Source of the DNA: Sipunculus nudus
Lineage: Eukaryota > Annelida > Sipuncula > Golfingiida > Sipunculidae
DNA: 64,000 nt
Assembly (NCBI GenBank): GCA_026874595.1
Contig: CM049309.1
Span: forward strand, 95,938,723 to 96,002,722
Reading direction: 5' to 3'
This document shows, piece by piece, positions 12,250-22,660 of the stretch (position 1 is the stretch's first letter; the number at the start of each line of letters is the position of its first letter). The translations under genes and the position numbers were made by a program. The notes below the pieces were generated by a model. The model had not been told where the DNA came from and did no database searches. It saw nothing but the letters and a program-made list of their open reading frames with translations.

Positions 12250-15200
12250 AGCGAACCTGTGAGCTTATGCGATGGTGCGGCGTCGTGTGTCGTGCGTCGT
12301 CTGTAGTTAACCTTATCTATCTCTAAAACGGCAGGAGCTAGCATCACCAAACTTCCAAAAAACTATATCGGATTTTGTTTATTTTTTTTTCTTACTGCAT
12401 TTTCTTAGATTTTATAGGAAAAAAGCTAAAAAGCTTTAAAAATCTTCTTCTCCGAAACTGTCCAGCCAAATTGTCCAATATTTCACAGAAATGATCCCTG
12501 GAACAATCTCTCTCAATTTTGTTCGAATGGTTCCAGTTTGGAGATTTTTGGCCGAGTTACAGGAGGTTAAACTTAGTCATCTGTCCAAAAAAGGACACTA
12601 AAATTAAAATCTCAGAAACGGCTAGAGCTATAATCAGCAAATTTTATACCAATGTTTGTCACATATGTCATATCTGATTTTGAGGTATTGGTGGCGCCAC
12701 CTACATTGATATGTTTTTTACAAGCGAAAATGTAATTTTAAACTCTTCTAGCTTATACACTGATTTATGATGAAACTGTAAAGCTGATTGGTTTAAACTT
12801 TACAAGAATTATTCTATAGTAGGGTTCTGCCAGTTTTATAAGAATAGATTGGGTAAATACAGTTTTAAAAAAGCATTGTAGCCAATTGAAAAAGGCTTAC
12901 TGTATTTGGAAACAGATTTGACAATAAGATGAGTTTCAGCAGCCAAGTCAAGAGGTCACTCAGTACAAACAGGTGGGGTCCAGACATCACCATGGCAACT
13001 GACCTGGCTGGGGGGGGGGGGGGGTGGGGGTGTCTAGACAATGTGTCTAGACGTCTAGACACAGCGTCTACACGTCTGGACACAATGTTTAGATGCAGAA
13101 TTCCCAGATTATTGGAACTATATCTTCAACTGTTTGAAAAAACTTGGTTTGCAGTCAGGTTTATCAACAGGTCACATGTGAACTGCACCCTCATTTTTTG
13201 TTGACCTCTGACCTTTCCTTGCTGCCCAGCGTCCATTTGTGTGTCTGTTTCCACACATAAACCCGCATATTTCGGGAACCGTTTGACCGATCAGGCTAAA
13301 AATTTTGCACAAATGTAGCCCTTTGATAGCTTTATAACATACACTAAAAATGGTGGCGCCACCTGCAACCATTTTTGCACAGCGTCCATCTGTTCATCTG
13401 CCTTAGGATAATATTACTCATATCTCAGCAGTGGTTTGACTTATCCACCTGAAATTTTGCAGGTTTATACATCCTGGACAGGTTTCTCAATTTTATGACA
13501 GGTGGCGCAACCTACATTCATGTTTACTCTGCAGACATCCAAGCTCATATCTTGGGAACTGTTTGACCGATTGGGCCAAAATTTTGCATCTGTATAGATC
13601 TTACATAGCTCTTTATTATATGCAAAACTGGAGGCGCCACCTGCAATCATTTATGCACAGCATCCATCGGTTCATCTGCCTGTGTGTAAAATCACTCATA
13701 TCTCAGCAGTGGTTTGACATATCTACCTGAAATTTTGCAGGTTTATACATCCTGGAAAGCTTTCTTGATCTGATAGGTGGCGCCACCTACATTCAGGTTT
13801 ACTCTGCAGACATCAACGCTCATGTCTCGGGAACCGTTTAACCGATTGGGCCAAAATTTTGCATGTGTATAGATCTCACATAGCTCTTCATCATAGGCAA
13901 AACTGGTGGCGCCACCTGCCACCATTAATGCACAGCACCCATCTGTTCATCTGCCTTGGGATAAAATCACTCGTATAGCAGCAGTGGTTTGATTTATCCA
14001 CCTGAAATTTTGCAGGTTTATACATCCTGGACAGCTTTCTCGATTTATGACAGGTGGCGCCACCTTCATTACATTTACACTGCAGACATCCAAGCTCGTA
14101 TCTCGGGAACCATTTGACTGATTGGGCACCACCTACATTCACGTTTAAGCTGCAGCCATCCATGCTAATATACAACACACCTCGTTCTATTCCCCTTGCC
14201 ACTTAATCCATGCCTCACTTCACCCGTCCCACTCTGATTTCTGCGGATACACATAGTCGCTTGTCGACTACCCATATTCTAGTTTTAAAATGTCCTAGTC
14301 TGAAACTTGCAGGTCCGAAATGTCCATTTTGCTGAAATCATAATGACTTGGGTAGATATGCAGGACTTAAAAGGATCAATATTAAATTTTAGAAATAAAC
14401 CTCCATTCACACTCCCAAACTTTGCACAGGTTCTCATTAGGCCTGTAGGCCTTGTCTAAAATTCGGAATTATGATCGGTCACATGTGAACTGCTGCGCCC
14501 TCATTTTTGGTTGACATCTGACCTTTCCTCTCTGCCCAGCGTCCATTTGTGCGTTTGTTTCCACACTTAAACCCACATATCTCGAGAACTGTTTGACTGA
14601 CAAGGCTAAAGATTTTGCACAAATGTAGCCCTTGGATAGCTTTATAACATACACAAAAATGGTGGCGCTGCCTGCAACCATGTTTGCACAGTGTCCATCT
14701 GTTCGCCTGCCTTTGGTTAAAATCCTCGTATCTCTGCAGTGGTTTGACTAATTCACCTGAAATTCGGCATGTGTAAACATCGTGGATAGCTTTCTTGATT
14801 TTATGACAGGTGGCGCCACCTACATTCACTTTTAAGCTGCAGACATCCAAGCTCATATCCCGGGAACCATTTGACAAGTTGGGCCAAAATTGTGCATGTG
14901 TATAGATCTCGCATAGCTCTTAATCATACAAAAAATTGGTGGCGCCACCTGCAAACATTTTTGCACAGCGTCCGTCTGTTTGTTTGCCAGGGGATAAAAT
15001 CACTCATATCTCAGTAGTGGTTTGACATATCTGCCTAAAATTTTGCAGGTTTATACATCTTGGATAGCTTTCTGGATTTTGTGGCAGGTAGCGCCACATA
15101 CATTTATGTATACGCTGCAGACATTCAGGCTTATATATCAGGACTGGTGTGAAATATCCCCCTGAAATTTTGCATGTGTATAGATCTCACATATCTCTTA

Positions 15201-16544
15201 ATCATACACAAAATTGGTGGCGCCACCTGCCACCATTTTTGCACAGCGTCCCTCTGTTCATCTGCTTCAGGATAAAAACACTCGTATCTCTGCATTGGTT
15301 GGACTTATCCACCTGAAATTTTGCATGTGTATACATCCTGGACAGTTTTCATGATTTTATGACAGGTGGCGCCACCTTCATTCAGGTTTAAGCTGCAGAC
15401 ATCCAAGCTCATATCTCAGGAACCGTTTGACCAGTTGGGCCAAAATTTTTGCTTGTGTATAGATCTCACATAGCTCTTTATCATAAGCAAAACTGGTGGC
15501 GCCACCTGCAACCATTTTTGCACAGCGTCCATCTGTTCATCTGCCTTGGGATAAAATCACTCATATCTCGGCAGTGGTTTGACTTGTCCACCTGAAATTT
15601 TGCAGGTTTATACATCCTTGAGAGCTTTTTTGTTTTATGACAGGTGGCGCCACCTACATTCAAATTTACACTGCAGACATCCAAGCTCATATCTCAGGAA
15701 CCATTTGACCGATTAGGCAAAAATTTTGCATGTTTATAGATCTCACATCTTAATCATACACAAAATTGGTGGCGCCACCTGCCACCATTTTTGCACAGCG
15801 TCTGTCTGTTTGTCTGAAGTGGGCTAAAATCACTCATATCTCAGTAGTGGTGTGACTTATCTGCCTAAAATTTTGCATGTTTATACATCTTTAATAGCTT
15901 TCTCGATTTTGTGGCAGGTGGGGCCACCTATATTTATGTATACGCTGCAGACATTTAGGCTTATATATCAGGACTGGTTTGACATACCCCCTTGAAATTT
16001 TGCATGTGTATAGATCTCGCATATCTCTTAATCATACACAAAATTGGTGGCACCACCTGCCAATTTTGCACTGCGTCCGTCTGTTTGTCTGCCATGGGCT
16101 AAAATCACTAAGTGAGTAGTGGTTCGACATATCTGCCTAAAATTTTGTATGTTTATACATCTTGGACAGCTTTCTGGATTTTGTGGTTGGTGGTGCAACC
16201 TGCATTTACATTTCAGCTGCAGATATCCAGGCTATTACGCAACACACCTCACTCTATTTCCCCTTGACACTCAATCCATGCCTCACTTCACCTTTCCCAC
16301 TCTGATTTAGGCGGATACACGTAATCCCTTGTTGACTACCCATATTCTAGTTTTTGTGTTGTGTGCACCCATGCCAGAATTGCAGCAGTGATGTTTGTTT
16401 AATTGTCTCTTGTTTTAATTGTTTAGTACTTGCATTGTTCATATACATGTTACACATGTTCTTGAAAAGTAATGGTCCAGCATTGAAGCATTATACCTGG
16501 TGTAATCTCATTGCACAGGTTCGCATTAGGCCTGTAGGCCTTGT
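12250..16544 (+). mobile_element. R4 composite with two 3' ends
   Basis: Second R4 5' terminus (GCGAACCTGTGAGC at 12,251), a long tandem core (13,200-16,240), then 3' termini at 14,426-14,455 and 16,513-16,544. The 16,544 terminus reads CACAGGTTCGC, then the hairpin AGGCCTGTAGGCCT, then TGT. CACAGGTTCGC is the exact inverse of the 5' GCGAACCTGTG. A single-copy element would have one 3' end, so this is a nested or tandem arrangement. A G run at 13,012-13,029 and short TCTAGAC repeats (13,030-13,085) lie in the left part. Confidence 0.7.
13200..16240 (+). repeat. R4 core tandem repeat, unit about 275-280 bp
   Basis: Each unit has two half-units of about 140 bp, each with a GGTGGCGCCACC palindrome or near match. 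Palindromes that close the 'AAATTGGTGGCGCCACCTGC' half-unit recur near 14,938, 15,215, 15,495, 15,768 and 16,045. Other constant phrases are TGCACAGCGTCC, CACTCATATCTC, CTGCAGACATCCA and GAAATTTTGCA. Many short frames run through the units, but they vary in phase and have no shared protein, so they are not coding. Confidence 0.85.
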
Positions 16545-17704
16545 TCCTATTTTAACGAATATTTTTCAATTTATTTACTATAAAATGACAACAATCATGT
16601 CGGTTTCTCAGCTGTGATTACATCCAGTGTCCCAAAACCTGGTGTGTTTATTGATCACAAGTGGATGCCCTATACTAATCACCCTGTCTGTCTGTCTGTT
16701 TGTATGTCTGTCTGTCTGTCAATCCATCCATCCACACAAATTTGTTTCCAGACGATAACTCCGGGTTGGATTGGCACATGGATTTCAAACTTGACTTACA
16801 CATGGCCCACCACTAAAGCAAGAGCGTATATGATTTTGGGGTCATGAGGTCAATGGTCAAGGTCACAGGACTCACTTAATTAAAAAGATTATGGCTGCAT
16901 TTTAAGCCAAGCTTTTCATCCCAAACTTTCCATCTTGCACATATAGCTGACTTGCCAGTATTGGGAGAGCATAAATTAATTTGGAGTCACATGGGCCATC
17001 TGTTCACAAATTAATTTCCAGACGATAACTCCACTTTAGTTTGACATATTGGTTTCAAACTTAACTTATAAATGGCCCACCACTAAAGTAAGAACAATGT
17101 CGATTTTTGGGTCCAAAGGTCAAGGTCACAGGGCTCATTTCTTTAAAAGGAATGTGTATGCATTTGAAGCCAAACTTTTCATCACAAACCTTTCATCTTC
17201 AAGATATTGCTAACCTGCCACTAGGGGAAGATTCTGTTTGATTGTTTGGTCATAGGTCAAAGGTCAAAGTCAAGGGCCCATCCATTCACAAATTGGTTTA
17301 TGGATGATAATTCTGCTTTCGATAGACAGACTGGTTTCAAACTTGATTTAATATTGACCAACCACATAAGTAAATTCATTTTGATTTTCAGGGTCCAGCG
17401 ATCTAAGTTGAAGGTCACAGAAGCCACATCTTTAAAAAGATTGTGGATGCACTGTAAATCAAACTGTTTATCCTGAACTTTCCAACGTTCACACATGGCT
17501 TACTTGCCCAAAGTGTAGAATTTGAGGCTATCTGGTCAGAGGTCAAGGTCATTTTTTAAAGATTGTTACAATAATCCTAATGCAGCAAGTTCAAGGATAT
17601 TAAGTTCTAAGATTTAAGGTCACAAGACTGTCATTCTGAAAAATTTCTTTAAAAATATCCTTATAGACAAATTCAGCTGAGCATTGAGACCCATGGGTCC
17701 CTAG
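16545..17704 (-). mobile_element. AGGTCA-rich repeat segment with R1/R2-type box at its right end
   Basis: Lies between two copies of the R4 3' end. Contains four diverged units of about 140-280 bp with ACGATAACTCC, TCAAACTTGACTTA and GGTCAAGGTCACAGG phrases. One perfect AGGTCAAAGGTCA lies at 17,254-17,266. At 17,672-17,703 is the reversed R1/R2 5' box (CAGCTGAGC, GACCCATGGGTC). No hairpin end is seen on the left, so it is a partial insertion into the R4 3' region. Confidence 0.6.
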
Positions 17705-17881
17705 TTATGTTGTGTGCACCCATGCCAGAATTTCAGCAGTGATGTTTGTGTAATTGTTTCTTATTCAAAATGTTTAGTACCTGCATTGTTCATATACATG
17801 AGAAGTAATGGTCCAGCATTGAAGCATTATACCTGGTGTATTTCCCAATGCACAGGTTCGCATTAGGCCTGTAGGCCTTGT
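17705..17881 (+). mobile_element. R4 3' terminal segment, duplicate
   Basis: About 177 bp closely matching 16,355-16,544 (GTGTGCACCCATGCCAGAAT through CACAGGTTCGCATTAGGCC). It ends with the R4 hairpin and TTGT at 17,881. Confidence 0.85.
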
Positions 17882-18666
17882 TTTTATTCAAATCATTTTT
17901 ACACTTCAGGAATGCCTCCCACTTATTTCCTTCATATCTTCTATATATTACCTATGTACATGTCTGTAATTAGGTCAGTACTATATAATTTAAGAGTTAT
18001 GGGCCCCAACATAATATAAGATTAATTTGTTAAAATATAAATTTTTATACCCAAAATTAGGTCACCATTTTTTAAATTTTTAAATTATTAGCAAATATAT
18101 GAAAATGGAACCTTAAATTTTGCCCAAATTTGACCTTGGCAGGTTTTTTTCTTTTAAGTACATTTGATTTCATTTTCAGAGGGGGGCATATGGCTTTAAA
18201 CTGATGAATTGTGAACTCTTGTTTTAAGTTATAAGCATAAATATAAAATCTGTACCTTAAATTTTGCCCAACTTTGGCCACGGCACATTTTTTTTTCCCA
18301 GTAAGTACTGTGGATTCAGTCTTCACAGCATGTACACATAAGGATTTAATCTATTAAAATCTGATATTTGAAAATAAAAGCTGCAAAATTAGGATAGTTA
18401 TTGAATTTATTTTGGAGGCTCTTGTTGTATTCCCTTACATTGTCAAGCAGTCCACTTTGGTCACTGTAGGTCATTCAATGCAGCTCTCTATACTCTCTAG
18501 GCTGTTGCTATGTAATCCCATCACTGGAGCAAGCCCTCTCTCTTGTTGAGCTTGATCAGGCCGTCTGCAGTTAATACCACAGGGAGCCTTTCTCTCTCCC
18601 CCCCCCCCCCCCATTCTGTTGACAGACCTGTACTATAAACAAGATGAATCTTATAATTTCACATTT
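17882..18666 (-). mobile_element. R2-type tract
   Basis: Repeats the R2 interior again (ACACTTCAGGAATGCCT, GTTATGGGCCCCAACATAAT, CCTTAAATTTTGCCCA). A C run lies at 18,599-18,612. It ends where the next R2 copy begins with its hairpin. Confidence 0.6.
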
Positions 18667-19699
18667 TTAGCTCAGCTGACTGTAAGTCATCTGAGCTATA
18701 GTTGTGGTCCATTGTCCGTCGTCTGTCAGTCAGTTTACCATTTTCAAACCGTTGGACCTATGAATCCAAAATTTTGCTTACAGTTAGATGTCCCCGAAAT
18801 CTCCTACCATACTGAAAATTGGGTCACTAGGGCTTTGTTCTTTCGAAATATTAAGGAAAAACCTCTGTTTTCCATACAAAAGCCATTGTTACACTTCAAG
18901 GCTGCCTAATATCAAAACCACCCATCTTTTTTATCATATTTAGTATTCATATTCTTGCCTACATTTTCTTTAAAAATACCAAAAGTTTGGTCAGTTTTGC
19001 TTATTGTTTTGAAGTTATGGGCCCAAATATAATGCAGTTTTTTAAGATTGAGGAAATATATTTACTCACTTAACATGAGAATTGCTGAAGCTGGAGACTT
19101 TTTTTCTGGGATATAACTTTATTTAATCAAGATTCAGTTGGTTACCCAAAATTAGATCTGAAATTTTGCAAATTTTTAAAGTTATAAGCATAAATAAAAA
19201 ATCAATACCTTAAAATATTTGTCCCTCTTTGGCTTATAGTTACGGCACGTTTTTTCCCTATAAGCACTGTTGATTTAATTTTCACAGCATACATATATTT
19301 ATATATAAGGATTTAATCTTTTAAAATCTGAATTTTCAAAGGTATTGATTGAAAAGAGAAGCTTTTATTCAAGTTTTTATACACCTTGTCAAGTGTTGTT
19401 TACATCAAGTCCACCTAGTAGTACAGCCTTCACTTGAGTTATGTAACCCTCTCCAGGCAGCTTGCCTTGGCTCAGCATGGCCACTACCAGCAGGCTTCCC
19501 CTCTGCCCTGCACTCCCCCCCCCCCCCAGCTGGTACATAAACAAGATGAATTTTATAATTTTCTGTATTTGATTCATTCTTATTCAAGGCTATGCTACAT
19601 TTTAGATTTTGTATTGTACCACCAGGGTTACAATGATTAAAGTGCACATTTGATTGTGTGGTGTATTGCTATGAAAGTGTGGATGTTCATCAGATAATT

Positions 19700-21689
19700 G
19701 TATCCCCAGACAAAGTCGGGATACTATGGTTTCAAGACGGTCCCGCCACCACCGCCGCAGAAAAACCTTGTGAGCGGGATTACTCAAAAAATATTTCACT
19801 GATCTTTTTCAAACTTTACATTTGTATAGATATAGGTAAGGGGACAAAGCCTATTTAAAATGGGGTCATGACCTATGCTAGGAGAGTGACCTTGACCTTG
19901 AATAGGTCCATTTTTGCTGAAAATAACAAATTCTTAAATATCTCAAGTAAGCTTGCATGGACTGGTCCAAAAATCAAGGTGACCGAAGATCTTGGATAGC
20001 CTTGTGATATACCAAAAAACTGGTGGCGCCACCTATTCTCCTTTTCTTGTTTTAACGCCTTTTAATACCCCTATAATTGCCACTTGACAGTACTGTGAGC
20101 ATTACAAGTCAAAAACTAATGGACAGATTTCTTTCATATTATGCACATGTAGAGAGATGGGTTATGGGATGAGGTCTATTTACATTTGGGTCATGACCTT
20201 TACCATGAGAGTGGCCTTGACCTTTAATGTTTCCATATTTGGTGAAAATCACACACCTCTTATGATATCTCCAGTATTGATAGCCATATGGATTTCAAAC
20301 GTGACTATGTATGGCCCACCACTAATGCAAGAACCCTATAGGTTCTAGGGTCTTGAGGTCAAAGGTCAAGGTCACTGGACTCGCATCTTAAAAGATACTG
20401 TGGATGCATTTTAAGGCAAACTTTCATCCCAGGTCTTCCATCTTGAATATATAGCTCACTTGCCAATAGTGGATGATCCATATCAATTTTGGGGTCACAT
20501 GGTCAAAGGTCAAGGCCACAGGAGCTATCTGTCAAAAAATTAGTGTCTGGATGATAATTCCTGCTTTTATTGATGTATTGATTTCAAACCTGACTTATAT
20601 ATGTCCCATTGTAAAAGCAAGACTCCAATTGATTTTGGGGTCATGAGGTCAAAGGTCAAGGTCACAGGACACATCTTTAAAAAGATCGTGGATGCATTTT
20701 CAGCCAAACATTTCATCTCAGACCTTTCATCTTGCACGTATAGTTCATCTGCCAATAGAGGAAGACCCCTATCAATTTTGAGGTCACAAGGTCAAAGGTG
20801 AAGGTCACAGGAGCCATCTGTCCAAAAATTAGTTTCTGGATGATAATTCCAGCTTTTATTGATGTATGGATTTCAAACTTGACTTGTATATGACCCATTG
20901 GAAAAGCAAGACCCAAATTGATTTTGGGGTCATGAGGTCAAAGGTCAAGGTCACAGGACACATCTTTAAAAGTTTTGTGGATGCATTTTCAGCCAAACAT
21001 TTCATCTCAGATCTTTCATCTTGCACATATAGTTCACCTGCCAAGGGTGGAAGACCCCTATCAATTTTTAGGTCAAAGGTGAAGGTCACAGGAGCCATCT
21101 GTCCAAAAATTAGTTTCTGGATAATTCCTGCTTTTATTGATGTATGGATTTCAAATTTGACTTGTATATGTCCCATTGGAAAAGCAAGACCCGAATTGAT
21201 TTTGGGGTCATGAGGTCAAAGGTCAAGGTCACATGACACATCTTTAAAAAAACGTGGATGCATTTTCAGCCAAACATTTCATCTCAGATCTTTCATCTTG
21301 CACATATAGTTCACCTGCCAAGAGAGGAAGAATCCTATCAATTTTGAGGTCACAAGGTCAAAGGTGAAGGTCACAGGAGCCATCTGTCCAAAAATTAGTA
21401 TCTGGATGATAAATCCTGCTTCTATTGATGTATAAATTTCAAACTTGACTTGTATATGTCCCATTGGAAAAGCAAGACCCGAACTGATTTTGGGGTCATG
21501 AGGTCAAAGGTCAAGGTCATAGGACCAACATCTTCAAAAAGATTGTGGATTGATAGATGGAAGAAACAATAATTGCTTGCCAAGTGTCAGTATATGCTGC
21601 TAAAAATTGGGGCCTATTCTTAAAGGGGGGGGGGGGGGGGGGGGTCGTACTATGTCTGGGGATACTCTGGCACCGCAAGAAATGTCTAG
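19700..21689 (+). mobile_element. R3 element (Helentron-type non-autonomous), full length
   Basis: Begins GTATCCCCAGACA (19,700-19,712); the exact inverse TGTCTGGGGATAC lies at 21,653-21,665, followed by a degenerate hairpin and GTCTAG at the end (21,689). T-rich flanks (AATT before, TTCAG after). The left part has GGTCCCGCCACC and one GGTGGCGCCACC (20,023-20,034); the middle is an AGGTCA-rich tandem array; a long G run lies at 21,625-21,644. A 5' terminal repeat paired with a 3' subterminal repeat plus hairpin and CTAG matches the published Helentron/HINE layout. No Rep-helicase is encoded, so it would be non-autonomous. The family assignment is inference. Confidence 0.7.
20340..21530 (+). 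repeat. R3 core array: ~285-bp units with nuclear-receptor-type half-sites
   Basis: Perfect AGGTCAAAGGTCA (direct repeat with 1-base spacer, DR1) at 20,356, 20,646, 20,935, 21,213 and 21,501. Spacing is 290, 289, 278 and 288 bp. In each case another AGGTCA follows at once. Half-way between are near matches (AGGTCAAAGGTGA at 20,784, for example), giving a bipartite unit of about 140+145 bp. Other constant phrases are CATCTTTAAAA, TTTCATCTTGCACATATAG and GTCCAAAAATTAGT. No protein-coding constraint is visible. Confidence 0.85.
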
Positions 21690-22522
21690 TTCAGAAGAGT
21701 AAAAACTTCACCAGGTGTGAAATGACTATTCATTCAAGTAATAAATTATAGCTGAGATTGTAAATAAAACACAATGATATTGTTTGTCCCTCATTCAATC
21801 AACAGTGTGTATACTTTATTTGAAAAGATGTTTTATTTTATCAGATTTACTGAATCTTTTATTTTTGTGAATAAAATTAAGCATGTACTGAAAACTCCTA
21901 TGTATAAAACTTTTTATAGTGATTCAAGGAATATATTTTGAAGATGCCATGTTGTGGCATTATTTTCTTTTAAAATCAGAATAAACATTTGTGATTTAAA
22001 AATAATAAAATATATGTGTATGCATAATATGACCCAATATGAGCTACACCCTGGATAATTAATGATTGCAACTTAGAATTCTGATATTTTAGCTTATACT
22101 TTATGATTTTTTTATTACAAATATATAAAACTATAGTAATTAAAAAAATGAATCTGATAAAAACTTTTAATGAAAAAAGTGCATATGCTAAAAAAACAGG
22201 CTTTAATATAAACTTAAATGCATTATTCCCTTGAAAGTGAAATAACAGTATTAGTCCATAATGTCCACTTATCTGTCCATCTGTAAATTTTTTCATATGC
22301 ACCACAGTATCTCAAAACTTTTACTGTTTTCTTCATGACAATCTTGTCAGAGTATTAGTTTAGCAATCATATATTTAGAACTATACTATAACCAAGTAGG
22401 AGGGCCCTTTCCTCTTTGCTTTTTATATGCTTATATATATGTGAAAAACATTACAATAGAATATTTTGCATTTGCAAATATTTCAAACTTCAGCTGAGCG
22501 CCATGACCCATGGGTCCCTTGT

Positions 22523-22660
22523 TTTCAGCAAGGAGCTGTAACAACAGAGACCCCTCACCCCACCTACCTCTTCAATATACAGGACTAATAAACAAGACAA
22601 ATCTTATAATTTCAATGTTAAATAAATTCCTTTTGTTGAGACTAGGACAATTTTGATTTT
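22523..22660. mobile_element. R2-derived spacer between two R2 copies
   Basis: Contains ACTAATAAACAAGACAAATC and TTATAATTTCAATG, matching the segment just left of the hairpin at 18,667 (ACTATAAACAAGATGAATC). The two neighbouring R2 copies therefore seem to be inserted in R2-like sequence. Confidence 0.5.

Larger units (their letters stand above)
18667..22522 (-). mobile_element. R2 element, complete termini, with nested R3
   Basis: On the - strand the element runs from the 5' box at 22,491-22,522 (as read on +: CAGCTGAGC, GACCCATGGGTC, CCTTGT) to the 3' hairpin at 18,669-18,697 (+: AGCTCAGCTGACTGTAAGTC and ATCTGAGCT). Its interior is AT-rich and non-coding. An R3 element (19,700-21,689) sits inside it. 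Total 3.86 kb, or about 1.87 kb without the insert, close to the 1.9-2.0 kb of the copies at 49,583 and 55,928. Confidence 0.7.

Noticed and set aside
18619-18909. Frames of 60-100 codons through R2 (also 22,702-22,998, 51,136-51,339, 63,643-63,861)
   Set aside because: Their translations are related only because the DNA repeats are related; stops and shifts differ between copies and no domain is present.
20713-21213. Frames in the R3 core on both strands (up to 115 codons)
   Set aside because: They follow the 285-bp repeat, break at indels between units and encode no known domain.
19700-21665. R3 as a classic cut-and-paste transposon with 13-bp terminal inverted repeats
   Set aside because: Homology between the two copies extends past the 3' repeat to CTAG, and no target duplication is seen, so the 3' repeat is subterminal.
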